A DNA stretch of 64,000 bases from Triangularia verruculosa (GCA_033296885.1 MU863917.1:1-64000); one strand, 5' to 3'. Shown: positions 23,606 through 37,138, counted from the first letter of the stretch. Notes: generated by a model from the sequence alone, not told the origin. Numbers and translations are program-made.

Positions 23606-26600
23606 TATTATTTTGCAATGTAATATTTTCAAAACACGGTGCTGGCGCGACAGTGTGATGGCTGCTGTTGATGCTGAGGATGAGCAGGACTGAGCCTCTC
23701 AACTGGCATCATACGAGGAGTGGTTTGTGATTGGCTAGTCGCCGCTTGAAGCGACAAGGGCGGTTCGTGAGGGGTTTTGTCTGGGTGGCGTGTAAAAACG
23801 CAGGAAAAGCGGGGTCAACAGTTTTGCTAACAAACAGCAACGCAATAAATGCTGCCAGCGAGGAAATAGCAGCTGAGTTGAACCTTTTCGAGATAGAAAA
23901 AAATTGTCGACGCAGAAGTGATGTGTGGACGAAGGTATTAAGCACTGGTATACAAAGATACAAAAGAGTCTGTGGGGCGCGGACTGACTGCTCTGACCTT
24001 AAAGCAGCGAACCAACCCACCGCATGTGGAGTGGGAAAACACGGAGGACGCCTTGTGGTGGTTCGCATGGGTCGCGATAGCAGCAGAGCCGCATTTCTTG
24101 GCAACTGGACACCAACTCAAACAACCATGTTGTCTCTTCTGACTCTAACCCACCTTCCTGCTTTATGGTCGAAACCGCCTTTTTTTTCACCGAATTGTTC
24201 TTCTTTCTTTGGAGCCTCATCTCTCAGTCGAGGCTATTCGAGGTGTTCGCGTGATAGAGCCCATCCTCAGGCACTCTGGTTTCCCTCCAGCACTGCGTTG
24301 ATGAAAATAGAGTTGGGCGGGGTGCGCGGGCTACAGAAAGCCATCCACAGATCAAAGTTCAGGCTCCAGTCAGAAAATTCCTCAGATTGCTAGGTAGTTG
24401 TCAAACGCTGGAATTTCAGGTTCCGGCTTTTGCCGGCTTATACCATGAGCTTGACGGATGCACGCATTCACGTGCTGCGCAATGCAACCACGGTTGAGCC
24501 ACACAGCACTTCTGGCATCAGCAGCAGCAGATTTCACCTCAAAGTCCCCAGTTAGGAAACTGTAAGTGGAAACTCAGTAGACATAGCATCACTTCAAGGT
24601 GAACAGGAAGACAACGCAGCTCGACCAACAACCGCTAAGAGCGGCAAGAGGTTACGTGGGATAATGGAAATCCGCTTCGCACCGTTGATGTTTTTTCTTT
24701 CAGTTTTGCATTTGCTATTTCTCTCTGTCAGCTTGGTCTTCTCACGGTTTTACTCATGGGACCGGGCATTGGTGCCAACTCTTCACGCCTCAGGTTGCGT
24801 CTTGACATGTGATTTGTCAGCCAACCAGAGGCAACCCAGCTGTTCAAAGTATAAGTGGTGTGGCCAATATGCGTGCGCTCCCTCTGTGGCGCTTGGTCAA
24901 CCATCGGACCTGGAATCTCCTTCACCCTTTGCCCAAACCAGCCATTAACCCGAGTGCTCTGCATTTAAGATGGTCTCGAAACCGGTCTTCGCCCCTTGCT
25001 TTCAGCTCCCTTGACATTCCGCTACTGATCACAAAGATCTCAACAGTCAGCGGACAATTTTTGCACGACTGCCCTCAAGAGCAACAGGAGCGCCATGGGC
25101 CTCGAGGCCTCACTCAGTTGTATGTACTGACGAGATATTTACAGCTGCAGATTCTCGCCGAAATCGTCGTGTCTCGTTACGAAGGGGGCGATTCAGGCTT
25201 GGTAGGCCTCTTTCGAGCGAGGATTTTGGCGAATCCTGAGGACAGGATCACTGTTCATTTCGGCGGCCATTCAGTACGACGCTCGTATCAAGCCGCTCTC
25301 ACCACCTCCAGTGTCTCGACGATTTCTCGTGGCGATTTGATGGATCAAGTCAGACGTTAATTCGTCGGGCACTTTCGCCAGGCAGTGGCCGCCTGTCCCG
25401 ATATTCACCAACGGCGTGGTCTGGGCGTCTGAGAGCACAGAACCTGAGAGCATCGTGAATCGCCCAGTGATCGGTTGGTAAGAGGTGACAAGAGATTAGG
25501 GCATCGTTGGAGGAGCCAACCTTGCACTACAGTTGGCTCTGGGTGATCTACTGTGATGAGTCACGGGGTGTTTGGATTGACTGAAGAGAGGTTGGTGGAA
25601 AGCGGGCGGGCCAGCTTGACGAGGGTAGTTGGATTGATCAGCGAAAGTTCTACTCCCTGCCGTGCCTGTCGAAGATGCAGTTTAAGGCACCGAGACCAGC
25701 CTAGCCAGGATAGGCCAACCCTCTGCTGTGATGCATCTTGCAGATGAGCGCACCTCCGAGGCATTGACTCGGTCATAACGAAGCATGTGGCTGGTTTTGG
25801 TGGACCACAAAGGGGTTCAGACGTGAGACAAACCATCGATATACAGCTGGACACCTCACATGAGTACGGTTGGGTATGTTGAGTTTCTTGAGTACCAGCG
25901 CAAGGCGACGGAAACTGCCCGCCTTGTCACAGTGTCCTCGGGTTGAACAGATACACGTTCGTTCAAAGCACTTCCGTCTTTCGATGCCCGCCGAACAGCG
26001 CCTCTCTTTCGATCGATTATGGGTCCATTATAGACAAATCAATGCAGCAATTGAGTCAACAAGCATCACCACTGGATGATGACAGGGCGGGGCGTTCTCT
26101 GCAATACACGAATCGCTGGCGCACAGAATATGGGATGCATTTGTTGGCAGCAACTGTTTCGCCCTGCCTTGTTGAAGCTGTGGTTGTGCCTCAGTGTGTT
26201 GGTTTGTCCGCAGCTTGCATGCTTCCGCCATCAGCATGTGTTTGCTCCTAGCCTTTGTCCTCAGCCATCTGACACCTCCAGGCCACAAGGTGTCTCTAGC
26301 TCACCGACGCCCTTGAGAGCTTTAGCTTTGGGTTCCACGTTCCATTCTTCCCTGCATGGGCATTGTTCCAGTCGGAAGATTTCAGTCATCACCAACATCC
26401 TCCAGTAATTGTACTGTTCTCTTTCTAAGTGCAGGGCAACTAGCGAACACGGAGTAGCGTAACCCCGAGCGCCCCACGTCATCTGGAACCGCCTTCTGGC
26501 TTTCGATGGGTGTCTAATCGGGGAAGTTACCGTTGTTCACCGCTATCCTGCCGAGTATGCGCATGTTATCGGCACGGACCGCGATGCCGGAATGGGAGAC

Positions 26601-29600
26601 TCTCAGATATCTGATTCAGGGGCTCTCAAGGGGGATGTTTCTTTTTATGCATAATGCCTTCCGCTGTTGGTCCCCATCACTCGCTGCTATTGACCTTCAT
26701 TCTTTCACCTTGCCCTCAAAAGCCACCCTGGGCTTGCAGGAGCCAGCTCATAGCACGTCGAGCTATCACTTCACTGCTTGTTTTGTTGCAGCAGGTGAGC
26801 AAGTTTTCCCCAGCGTTGGATTGGGTTCACATGCATATCTCGTCTTTCTTCCGGGTTGAGGTTGTAGCAGGACACTCTTCCGTCGTTCAACTCAGCGTCT
26901 TCTTTTTTTTCCCTCGTTCCAAGTGTGCTACAGAATAGAAAATCTAGCCTCATTTGACATCCCAGGATGCAGTACCACGGAGCCACAGGTGGCAATACTG
27001 GTCTCTCTCTCATGCAGGTTACTGTTGTAGTAACATGGTTTCGCTTGGTTAGTGAGGCTCGTGGTCGACTGGTCGATCTGGTAAGAGACAACTGCCGCAT
27101 GTAACGCTGCTGCTTCCCGACAGCCAGAAACATTCCTGGCCCTCCATCCGGAAGGGAGCCGACATCGTGATGGAATGCCACACTTCCGGTGTCTCGACGA
27201 TGTTTGTTTGCTGAGATGGATATGAACAGAGAATTTCTGGGGCTTCATGATGATAGGGCGCAGATGAGGTGAGTCCTGAAGAGGTCTCACAATATAGATG
27301 CAAATATTGATCGTATCTCATCCGACTCGAAAGAAGTGCTTCGTTCTCCTTTACACGACCATACCTACAGTGCAACATCCTTCACAGCACATGTACGACA
27401 CTAGCTCAATGGTTATTCGTTGTGGGAGGTGGGCTTCTCGTTTGCAATGTGGATTTATTAGCCACCTTGTGGGCACCATGCTGTGTGTCTGAGGCTCGCG
27501 ATACGGCCCCTTCACTTGCAGCAGACTTTTCCGAGCTGTCATGAGCCGTTAAGAAGATCGCCAAGTTTCTCTCTGCAAAGATCACGTATCACAATTCAAC
27601 TTGGCAGTCCATTTTGGCGCAACGTAAGTGGGCTTCTTCTCCCTTTCTAAATGTTAGGTGTCTGTGGTTGCCTACGGTTTGGCGGAGCCTGCTCAGTCAC
27701 TCGCAAAGATATTTGACTCTTTGGCAAGGCGAACCCAAAGATAATGTAGCATCCAAGGTAACAACGATGACTGATACAGCGGTGAAGTCTGAGAGGTTTT
27801 CATCCCTGTCACAGTGCAGCTTACGTCTGCTGTGTAACCAGACACAGCATTGTACCTGCGACACATGACATGGTATCATTGCAATCTGCTGTACCTCGAC
27901 CATGTACACCAACAAATGAAGAAAGATCACAAATATCGTACCATTCTGAGTCCCACAATACCCTGTAGCAGTAGCACTGGAATTGGCAAGTGGCCCCATC
28001 CTAATCTAGCAATCCGTGAATATGGCAGTAGTATGATGCGTGTCATATCTATCGGCATGTCCCGGCGTACTCCCGTTCGTGAACATGTCTTAAAAATCCA
28101 TGGCAGGCTTACTTTGCCGGGATTCCGCATTTCGCTAAGATCAAGTGACCCCGTGTCAACATCCCCTTTTCTAACCAGCAGGCTCGTGTCAAGATTACAT
28201 ACCTAGCTAGGCATCCAAGACTGCAATATATCCCGTCATGATCGTGTCACATCCTCGGCTCTGTTCGGTATCATGACATGAGTATCGGATGAGTGCACTA
28301 CCTCTCAATTGGAGCTATCGGTTAGGCTTGCTATAGGTCGCCTTGCCGGCTACAGACCTCCCTCCCTTGACATTATGCAGCAATGAGGTCGGATAGAATT
28401 CGTTTGCGCTTTTGCGCATAGCATAGGTCATGGACGTCCAAGAGCCAGCACCCCGCTATTGTCGGGCATTCCTACAGCCGGCCCGCCAAATCGACTCGGT
28501 GAAGGGTCATAAACACCCCTAGAAGATTTCAGTGGCACGGAGCTTGCTCCGAACCAAACATTCCTGGCTTTGTGCTTTTGTCCTCCGATTAAAGAGCTCG
28601 GTGTGTCGCTCCCGATATCGAAAAGACCAGGTTGTGCGTGCAAGGCGTCCATGGCCTACCAAAGCGGCAAGCTAGCCGCCCTTCTTTCCAGACATCGAGA
28701 TCCTAAGAATGCGAGCAAGCCCAGAGCTGGACCAGCACCTCTGCGATGAAGTCATAATGCTTGAAGGCGACGGATTTGACGGGAAATTTTCACGCTGACC
28801 CAGACTGTCGGGATGGAATCCCCTAGAAATTTGGTGTATACCAAGTATAATCCTTTTGCTCTGATACGCTGGTTATTTTTGTCAGAGCTAAGGTAGTGGA
28901 AGGCTGTGTAGAATGAAACTGTGCAACTGTCATGACACTGTGTCAGGAGTGCTCAATGAACATTGATCAAAAGGTTTAGGATCGAGCGGGTTGGGGGCCG
29001 CGGAGCATTGCGGGAATCGTTTTTGGCATGTGTTTGAGACGCCTGCAGGAGGCGTTTGGATGTCTCGGACCCCCTACCGAGCGGTTTAAGGTTTTGGGGG
29101 CACACAAACGGGCCCGGACCAAAACCCTGTACCGTGCTCTCGAAGGTGGGGAGAATCCGATACCTGTCGCCTGACGGTTCCATTGGGTGGCTTTGATGGC
29201 TTCGACGGGCGCTGCGGAAGTCAGCTATGAGGATGACGACGACAATGTCTGAAGGGTTTCAATGAGTGATACCAAGACGTGCTCAATCAGAAAGCTTTTT
29301 GGAACGGGCACGGGGCGTTTGACTTCACCGACAGAAGAAGGAGAATCGGAGGCCTCTGGCAGGAAGCAAAGGAAACCAAGCATCATTCACACACAAGCGT
29401 TGCGCATACTCGGGCGGGGCTCATCCTTCGCCAGTGTTGACTTGTTCTCAACGTTCCAATGTGTCGGGCCGGCCCGGCCGCTGTTGGCCGGGGCGCAGCC
29501 TCCATCGGATGTCTTGCTAAGACTCGGGCGCCGTTCACGGCCGCAAAAACGGGGCAACGCAGCATGAACCGACTGGAAGCCTGGAATCTACCGAGTATCG

Positions 29601-30792
29601 TATCTGCTGATGTTTTGTTGCTGCTTTAATCGAGACATGTTCCCTAGCATGTCTTCGTCACCCAGGGACATACTTCTAGTTGCCTTCGTTGACCGACACA
29701 AAAACATCACAAATAAACAGCTTATTCTTTTCTCATAGGATTAATCCGAGGTCATGTTCAAGGTTGACGTTGCCTTGCTATGGTTGCCTGCGTCTCGAGT
29801 CTGATGGGCCATTGAAGCACTCCAAAGGACTGGCTGCAAGCATCCCACCGAGGGAATATTGGCTGATCATGCATGTTGTTATGAAAAATTAAAAGAAGGT
29901 GTGGCTTCAGCCGTGTACGCCGAATAATGTATTGCGGATGATGGCATGGCTTCCTGTACCTCCTCCGTATCGATGCTGTCGATCCTGGATCTCTCTTGAT
30001 ACACGGCGTCAAGAGCTAGACCGGATTTAAATACCGTTGCCACTCGTGTGATATTTAACTGTGGGGTACAGAACACTCACTGTATGCTCAAGTCCTGTCC
30101 TCGTGGACACTTCTGCAGTGATCAAAGGGAAGGCCGGCGTGGGTCTAGTCCCAAGAACACGCCAGTATCACCTCTCCACAGCATTGGCAATGCTGGTAAT
30201 TGGAGAAGGAGGCGAAATTATGAACGCTTATGCAGCAGATGTGTTCCCTTTCGTGCTTCGTGTGCGCAGCAAGGGAATATATGTCAGTTCGCCGAGCGCG
30301 TGCATGTGAGCTGTGTACCACTTGAGCTCCCAGCCAAGTATTTTCTTTGCGGGGCGATATTGCAATCCATAGCTATGCCACCTCAAGACACCCAAGAAAC
30401 TGAGTCTTCTGATACGAATGCTAGACCGTGACGTAGTAGCTTATTGTCGTGCTTTCTGGAAGCCGATGTGGACGGCAAATGACAGGCGACTGACCATGCC
30501 AGCAACACCTGGTGGGATACGGTTGTTCAGATATTGAGAGCTTTCTGTAGGATGACAATGGAATGCACATCACTTGGCCTTGTCATCGTCTCTATAGGGC
30601 ATTCAACGAGTATGGAGATGATCTAGCTCGATATTTCGTATCACTATTGGTAGTTTCTGTATTCGATTAGACACCGTCAGTCGATTCCCAGATAGGCCAA
30701 ACCACTGTCATAACAGGCGTCAATTATATTACCATATGTATCTATTCCACCATACCCGATCCTGTTGTACATATACAAGCCCCTTTTATCCT
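23606..30792. other. long interval with no supportable gene
   Basis: No gene could be supported in 7.2 kb. A 220-codon plus-strand stretch (23731-24393) starts at TTG, lacks an early ATG and is overlapped by a 131-codon minus-strand frame. At 24664-24948 a plus-strand frame of 94 codons starts with a hydrophobic segment that resembles a signal peptide, with five Cys after it; this is too weak to call. At 25.9-26.2 kb and 28.4-28.65 kb short frames look protein-like but have no splice or domain support. The right end holds the 3' flank of EMC1. Confidence 0.4.
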
Positions 30793-33700
30793 TTACATCG
30801 GCGCGCTCCATCTCAGGTTGATCTGCTTCTTCCTCACCTAAAAAAAGCACGATGTTAGCAGTCGTCTTGAAGATGCGCAAAAAGAAGCTTACCATAGGAG
30901 CCAACATAGCAACACCAACAAACAACGCAAGCACTGTCCCCACCAACGACACCTTGTTGAATCCCTTTCCGAGGATGTCAAACAAGAAGCTCGGGGTGAC
31001 TCTCGTGCCAAAAATATCCACGCCATAAGCAAACACGAGACTGGTGCTCTCTACAATAGCCGGCGACGTAATAATCTTCTTGATACCGATAACATCCCGC
31101 TCGTGAGTGATGACACTCTTGGGGTCGATCTCGATAGCGGGGTGGTACCTGAACAGACCCTCCTCTATCTCGGCAGGCGTAGCATCCCGGCCCACTGGAC
31201 GGCGAGGCTCAAGGAGCATTCTAGGAATGCCCATGATACCGTGTGACTCGGGCAGGTAGGCAAGGAGCTGTCGTGAGGTGATCCCTTGTCTGGTTTGAGA
31301 GACTTGCAAAGCCGAGATAGGGCCGCCCATGATGTAAGTTTGGGAAACAACCGATGGCAGGGCGACGCCAGTGGGCACATCAACAGGGTCAAGGGAGGAG
31401 AAAGACGAGGCGTCACCGAGAGGGCCGCGGTCGTTCGCCTCCTCACTTTCGTATAGGTCAGATACGACAATCTGATAACCTTTGAGAGACTGCGCCGAGT
31501 TCTCGCGCAGAGTGTACTGTCCGAAAAATGAGCAAGCAAACCAGTTCTCGGCCATGGCGCACTCGACAGACTTGGTGGGGTCAACACCGTTGTACTTGGC
31601 CGAGGACAGAATCTGTCCGGAGACAGTGTCGAGGAGGTAGACGGTGAGGGTCCAGGCTTTGTCGTCAATAGCAGCGGCGACGATAGTGTTTGGGTTCAGG
31701 TACTTGTACTTGACGGTGCGGTCGCCAAGAACACGCCCAATGGAAGCAATGGCATCATGAGATGGTCTGGTAGCCACGCTGACAATGCGCTGGTCCTTGG
31801 GCAACGAAAAAATCCATGATGTAGACTCGTGAGCGGTAGCGCCGTCGGCAATGAAGGTGACGCCCTTCAACTCACCATCAGTACCACGAGTGACAACCGT
31901 TTGCTTCGGGGCTTGGTCGATAGGGAGATCACCGATCTTTCCCTTCTGACCAATACGCAAGAGGCGCATACCCACAGGCGTATCAACGAGAGCAGTGCTC
32001 TGCGTTGTTGCCTCGGGGCTTGGCGCTTTGACACTCACGACATCGCCCGTTTCTGTCTTTAGGACCACAAAGTCATTGTTGGCACCCAGAATGGTGACTT
32101 GGCCGGAGGACTCATTCACTTGGATTCCCTTGACGTCCCACTTCTGAGCCTTTGGAAGTTGGAACGCTCTCTTATGCCAAACTACCGCGCCAGAGTTGCC
32201 GATATCAAGCCCATATACCATGCCGCGCTTAGTGGCAAGGATGACCAGCTTGTGAAAGCCAAAGCTGTCACGCGAGTGCTTTCCAGTTGAAGAAGTCACA
32301 TCGGTGCCGGCGATACTGCTGATAAGTCTCGCGGGGATGTTGTTGAGGTAGGCAGGAAGGTACTGCAAGTCATTGATATGGCGCTTGACGCGGTGAATGT
32401 AAGCTTCGATCGGGTTGCTGTGAGCCTCCTGTTCAAGTGATCTAGCCAGCTCCTCACTCTCGGGAATCTCGGCGAAGGTGGCCGCAACGCCGCCTGAAAG
32501 ACCTTCTGGACGAGTCCATCCCACCTCGCCGTTGCGAACAAGCGCCCACTCATCGTCAGTGGTGAGCGCAGCGGATCGGACAGCATAGTTACCGTCAGCT
32601 CCAGCCTTCCGAATGACTTCAGACACCGCATGAACAGGAGAGACCTTGGCGTCAACATTCTTCAAGGGCCAGCGGCCCAGGACACCATGGGACTGCGACG
32701 AGACCAGGATCAACTCGTCCTCGGTAATGCGTGTGAAGTAGACATTGGCCGAAATCGAGCTGGTGGCAAAGGCCCCCTTTCCTGGAAGCAGAGGTAAATC
32801 ATAAGCCTTGGAGACATGGCCGGTCTTCAGGTCGATGTGGTAAACCTCGCCCTTGTTACTAGTCGCAGTCCTGCTGTGCACCAAGAAATGCGGTTGCGAC
32901 TGGATCAAGTGAGGGGCATGGATCTCGACCGAGACAGCGCCATCAACCAGAGGAAACTCCTGGCTTGTCTTGAGGCCCAAAACATTTACCCTCAAGGTCG
33001 TGTGCTCAGCATCGGTCCAGGCAACAATCGGGGCCGCCGAGTTGGCCCCAACAAGCATGATATCCTCCTCGTCGTTCAGATTTGCCTTTGTGCCGATAAC
33101 CAGCTCGTCCAATCTCTTGCCAGTAAGCGTATCCAACGTGGTAACCTTGAGGCTGTACGCCCCCTTGGTCCCCTTCAAGAAAACCACAAAGACCTTTTCA
33201 ACATTCGTGCTCACCTGAAGCGGAACATCCTTAATGGCCTCTCTGAACTCCCAGACCACACTCCCATCGGCAGCATTCAACCGTCTCAGCACCGTCTCGC
33301 CTTTTTCCTCCTCTTCAAAAAGCACCAATACATCTTTCCTTTGCGACTCCGTCATCTCCATGACCTCCAGATCCTTCACCCTCCCTGGAAACCTCGCCCA
33401 AAACTTGTTCCTCCCGGTCACCGCATCCCAAGCATGCACCTCACCTCCATAAGCGCTAGCCACCCATCCTTCACCCTCGCCGGCCCTGGCGAAGCCCTCT
33501 CCTCCTCTTACTGCGGTCTCATTGTTGCTGTTGCCGGCCAAAAACTGCCTCCAGACTACCCCCCCATTACCTGGATTGACTGCGCCTAGTACGCCCTCGT
33601 CGCTCAGTGTGTAAAGCAAGCTCCCTTGATCGTCCTTTCTGGGGCGGTGGAAAAAGGTCGTTTCCCTCTGCGGAAGGCCGAGGAGTTGGTGGTGGTAGTC

Positions 33701-33796
33701 AATGTGTCCCACTTCGTCTCGGAATACGGCGCGCACGGCGGAGGGGAGGGCGAGCAGCCCTACTAGGAGGGTCGTCGCAGAGGGTATGGCGAGCAT
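30793..33796 (-). CDS. EMC1: ER membrane protein complex subunit 1 (982 aa)
   Basis: The model is complement(30893-33796, 30793-30837). EMC1 is the large lumenal-facing subunit of the EMC, an insertase and chaperone for multipass and tail-anchored proteins in the endoplasmic reticulum. The product starts with a signal peptide (MLAIPSATTLLVGLLALPS), then the conserved VFRDEVGHIDYHHQLLG, a PQQ-like beta-propeller region and the C-terminal EMC1 domain. One transmembrane helix (VSLVGTVLALFVGVAMLAPM) ends just before the last intron. That 55-nt intron (30838-30892; GTAAGC...TTTAG) must be spliced to give the short basic cytosolic tail VRKKQINLRWSAPM, typical of the family. Without splicing the frame stays open for 71 more, unrelated residues. 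Length and order fit fungal EMC1. Confidence 0.96.
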
Positions 33797-34591
33797 GGTA
33801 GCTCTGGTTTTTTAATGTCGTGATTTGTCGAGGTTCAACCACTCATCGATCGCGATATGGAGTATGTGTTTCGATATTGGGCACGGGCGCGCTAGTGGGC
33901 GCTGGATCGCATCAGTTTCGTAGTCAATAGGTTTAACCCGACTTCCATCGGCTGGATGATCGCAATTGGAATGTTGCAAGTCCAACTCGTCGCTCTTCGT
34001 GAGATTGCTTCGTCTGGTTTGGTGCGGATGGTGAAAGCTATCAATGAGAGCTTGCATGGGCCCAAACAACGAACGGGAGCCGCAAACCTCCCTGGGTGCC
34101 GAGCTGGAGGTGACGTTGAAACAAGCCCTGCCTGGACACCAACCCCGGAACAACTGCTGTGGGTCCCCGCAATCACCCCACCCTTGGAGCACCAAATCTC
34201 GAAGCTCGTGCCACATGCCAAGACTCGGGGCAACCTCGTCTTCAGGTTTCAACACCAAACCATTGGAAGAGCCGCATGACCATTTACATACAACAAGGTC
34301 CGATTAAACTAACCCGGCAATCCGGGCTCGCGACAGCCTATATACTCGGTGGGACTAGTGCTTTACAACATGATCAAACAGGTCCCTCCGCCGATACCAA
34401 CCTTTTGGCAAACTTTGCCTCAATCACCAACAAAACAGCAACGACGTACTCCCACAATGATTGAATACCGCAAAGCAAATGCTCTTGAAATTATTCGCCG
34501 GGTATTGAATCCAATGCAAACAATGCTCCCATTTCAACTGAAAAAAACACATCCGCCATCCCTCCATTCTTCAGCGCCACATTCACGACCT
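33797..34591. promoter_or_regulatory. intergenic: EMC1 promoter and 3' flank of the LRR gene
   Basis: This 795-bp gap lies between two minus-strand genes. Open frames of up to 148 codons occur on both strands but overlap one another and show no domain. I see no specific regulatory motif I can name. Confidence 0.5.
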
Positions 34592-36170
34592 TCATTCTGA
34601 CTTGGGCAAACAGTCCTCGCCCCCAGACACAACAACTTCAGGTACACACCTCCACGAACATCCAATCTTCAAGAAAGGTACAAGCAACTCTCTATCCAGC
34701 TTGGTTGCTCCAGAAGTCCTGTGAAACTCGACCCATCTCGTCAGAGGAACCACCATGCCCCGCCTACACACCGAGCAAGTGAGACCACCACTGCGGTGGG
34801 CATCCGCCGCCAGGTTCAGCGTCTCCCGAAGCCCATGCGGGTAACCCTCATCAACCTCCAACCAGCAGTCTACTTCCGCAAGCTCAGGTTCCGGCAGTTT
34901 GGTGAGCGTCTTGAGGGCGTACTCAAACAGCGATCGAGCGCCTTTGGGATTGAGAAGCCTTTTGGCGTCCTGCTCTGTGTAGCTGACCTCCTTGGGCATC
35001 TCGAGTTCAGAAGGGTGTTCCACCTCTAGCTCCAGCGAGCTCGTGCTCTCGGCCAAGTCATCATCCGACAAGGGCAGCCGGAATCTCGAGTAGATCCGAC
35101 CGTTGCTGTCCAAGAACTCCACCGGGGTCCGAATCAATGGGTTAGGACCAGCGTGTTCCATCACGGATTGAAACGAAAGCTTCTCTGCCATCCACCACGG
35201 GTTCGATACAGTCTGGAGCATCTCCAGCTTGCCCTCATCGCCCATAAGCCGGAGGATCTCGCTGGGCAGATACTTGAGCTTGTTCTGCGCAAGATTGAGT
35301 GTTTTGAGGTTCCTGAGCTTTCCAATACATGTTGGAATCTCAGTCAGATCGTTGTTTCGAAGGGTAAGAACCGTCAGGGGTTCGATATTCACCAGAGAGA
35401 GGGGGAACTCTTTCAAATTGTTGTTGTACAGAAACACCTGGATATCGGGATCGGTTTTCCGAAAATACATGCCCGGCAAGACCACGGGAATTGGTTCAAT
35501 ATCCGCAATCGGCGCAATGGTCTCCGCTGACACAGAGTCCAAGCCGAGGTCGCTAAGAGAACATGTCAGTTGAAACGCACAGGACAAGGAGGATGCGTCG
35601 CGGTTTTCCTTACTTGAGTTCGACCATTGGGTTCCCATTCTCCACGCATTCCTTGATCCTTTCCCGGGCAATTGTTTCGGCCTCGGATATCTGAGGCCTG
35701 GATCGAGGCGACACTCTCAGCAGCGCTGGCGACGCAAAATACTTGGGAGTATAAGGACTCGGAATGTCACCCTCTGTGTCGGTAGAGTCCTGACCACCCA
35801 TGTAGACACCGCTGTCTAGTTTCCTGAATTCCCGCTTTTGCGGTCTCACCCCGCCTTTCCCCCGCCGGAAAGGGCGATACACGACGGGTGAGGAGCCGAC
35901 AGCAGGGGATGAGGAATGGTCGCCCATTGCCGAGTCGGAAGACAGAGCCAGGTGCTGGTCGTACCATGTCCCTACATACCGCCGTTTGTGCCGACGAGTA
36001 TTCTCGTAGGCCTCGAGTGCAGGGTCGTCATCGCTGGAAAAGACGGCTGGGTCGCTTGAGGTTGAGACACTGGGGGGTGGAGGCGCATTGGCTTGCGCCC
36101 ACGCTCGCTTGCTTCCCAACCCATTGAAAGGGGTCTTCGGCAGTGTCGGTAATACTTGCTCGTCCGCCAT
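34592..36170 (-). CDS. leucine-rich repeat protein with C-terminal cysteine motifs (505 aa)
   Basis: The model is complement(35614-36170, 34592-35552). The 61-nt intron starts GTAAGG and ends CTTAG, and the join completes an in-frame Asn codon. The N-terminal 185 residues are Ser/Pro-rich and probably disordered. Three leucine-rich repeats follow at about residues 225-289, with the pattern LxxLNLAQNKLKYLP. The C-terminal part contains CSVC (Cys445, Cys448) and CSWRC (Cys484, Cys488), a spacing that could hold zinc. There is no signal peptide or membrane helix. LRRs usually mediate protein-protein contacts; the partner is unknown. Similar LRR proteins with a conserved C-terminal Cys region occur widely in ascomycetes, but I cannot assign a named orthologue. 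Confidence 0.88.
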
Positions 36171-36787
36171 TGCTCAAGGTGGTTAATAGAAGGGGCGGAT
36201 ATACTTCTAAGTAAAGAGGAAGAAAACAACAGGCAACTGTTGGAGACGCGATGCGGGGGCTTGTGGACGACGCGACTGACGATGAGCTCTGCGACCAACC
36301 CCACATATACCAAAGAAGGATGCCAAGTCGCCTACTCGAAAGAGATAAACGGCGGGAATTGCAATATTTCTTTGAATCCCCAATAGCGAAAGGAGAGCTC
36401 TTCAAGGCTAACGGATTGCAAAGTACAGATAGACTTCAAGAGAGAATCGCAGGATCGCGTCTTGAAGTCAAAAGCAGGTGACCTCGTCGCGATTCGCGCC
36501 CTCCTGCAAACCTTACCCCACATTTGGCGTCATGCACTATTTCTTAGCGCGCAATTGGGGCCGTGTCGGGGACGTGCACTGAAACATTGTCGCGGCTGGG
36601 CCCGAGCTGGACCTGTCAAACAGCTCCCAGGATCCCGAGAACTCGGTTGAGGATCCCGACACCGAAGAGCCGGCATGTACTGTACGTCGTGCTACCCTCA
36701 AGAACTACATTCCGGGTTACGCAAATACAAACGTTCCCAATAGTATTAATCATTTTCTATCTCTACACACCTGCCTCACCAGTATCT
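36171..36787. promoter_or_regulatory. intergenic: promoter region of the LRR gene
   Basis: This sequence lies upstream of the minus-strand LRR gene. A plus-strand frame beginning at 36563 is open but is not ATG-supported until 36788. No specific motif is recognised. Confidence 0.4.
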
Positions 36788-37138
36788 ATGCCTGTTGATT
36801 CCAGACCAGGATACAACGCGATCTATGCTCCAGTTAACTATCGTCCAAGCAAGGCTGAGAAGCTCGTTCGAGCTTGCAGTCACAACACCAACACCTCGAA
36901 ACAACAATCAGCCACCGATAAACGAAGAGCCACAGTCCCAAAAGGCAATATCTTTCTAAAAGGAGATGGTATTATACAGGCACTGAAAGAGTATGTGTAG
37001 AACAGCATGATGAAATGATGATGATGATGATGATGTGCTGTGTTCCAACCTCAACCTAAGCTGCTCAATTTCAACAGTGGTTTCTTAGGTGGTTGTTCCT
37101 TTCCTGAGCTTCGGGGGTCTGGATATTTCACGGGATAG
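36788..37138 (+). CDS. small two-exon hypothetical protein (87 aa, weak model)
   Basis: The model joins 36788-36990 to 37078-37138. Exon 1 starts at ATG (MPVDSRPGYNAIYAPVNYRP) and is basic and Ser/Thr/Asn-rich. It ends at a perfect GTATGT donor. The 87-nt intron contains a GAT trinucleotide run and ends CAACAG, and the frame stays open to TAG. No domain is recognised. A minus-strand frame at 37051-37344 (Cys-rich, ending KKPLLKLSSLG) overlaps exon 2 and looks equally protein-like, so at most one of the two is likely to be a gene. Confidence 0.28.
37012..37036. repeat. GAT trinucleotide microsatellite
   Basis: A short run of (GAT)n, interrupted once near its start, occupies this interval. It falls inside the proposed intron of the 36788-37138 model. 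Confidence 0.8.

Noticed and set aside
23731..24393. 220-codon open frame on the plus strand
   Set aside because: It starts at TTG with no early ATG, has no domain, and is overlapped by a 131-codon frame on the other strand. Several domain-free frames of this length occur in the window, so length alone is not evidence.
24664..24948. possible small secreted protein (94 codons, plus)
   Set aside because: The hydrophobic start resembles a signal peptide, but the rest has no conserved Cys pattern and nothing else supports it.
25943..26251. 102-codon plus-strand frame, protein-like in its middle
   Set aside because: It begins at TTG and I found no supported acceptor or start codon.
28428..28652. 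74-codon minus-strand frame with a good start context
   Set aside because: The CCATGG start is palindromic, so the opposite strand has an equally good start; length is within chance and there is no domain.
32816..33589. 257-codon plus-strand frame
   Set aside because: It lies wholly antisense to the EMC1 coding sequence and is a codon-bias shadow of it.
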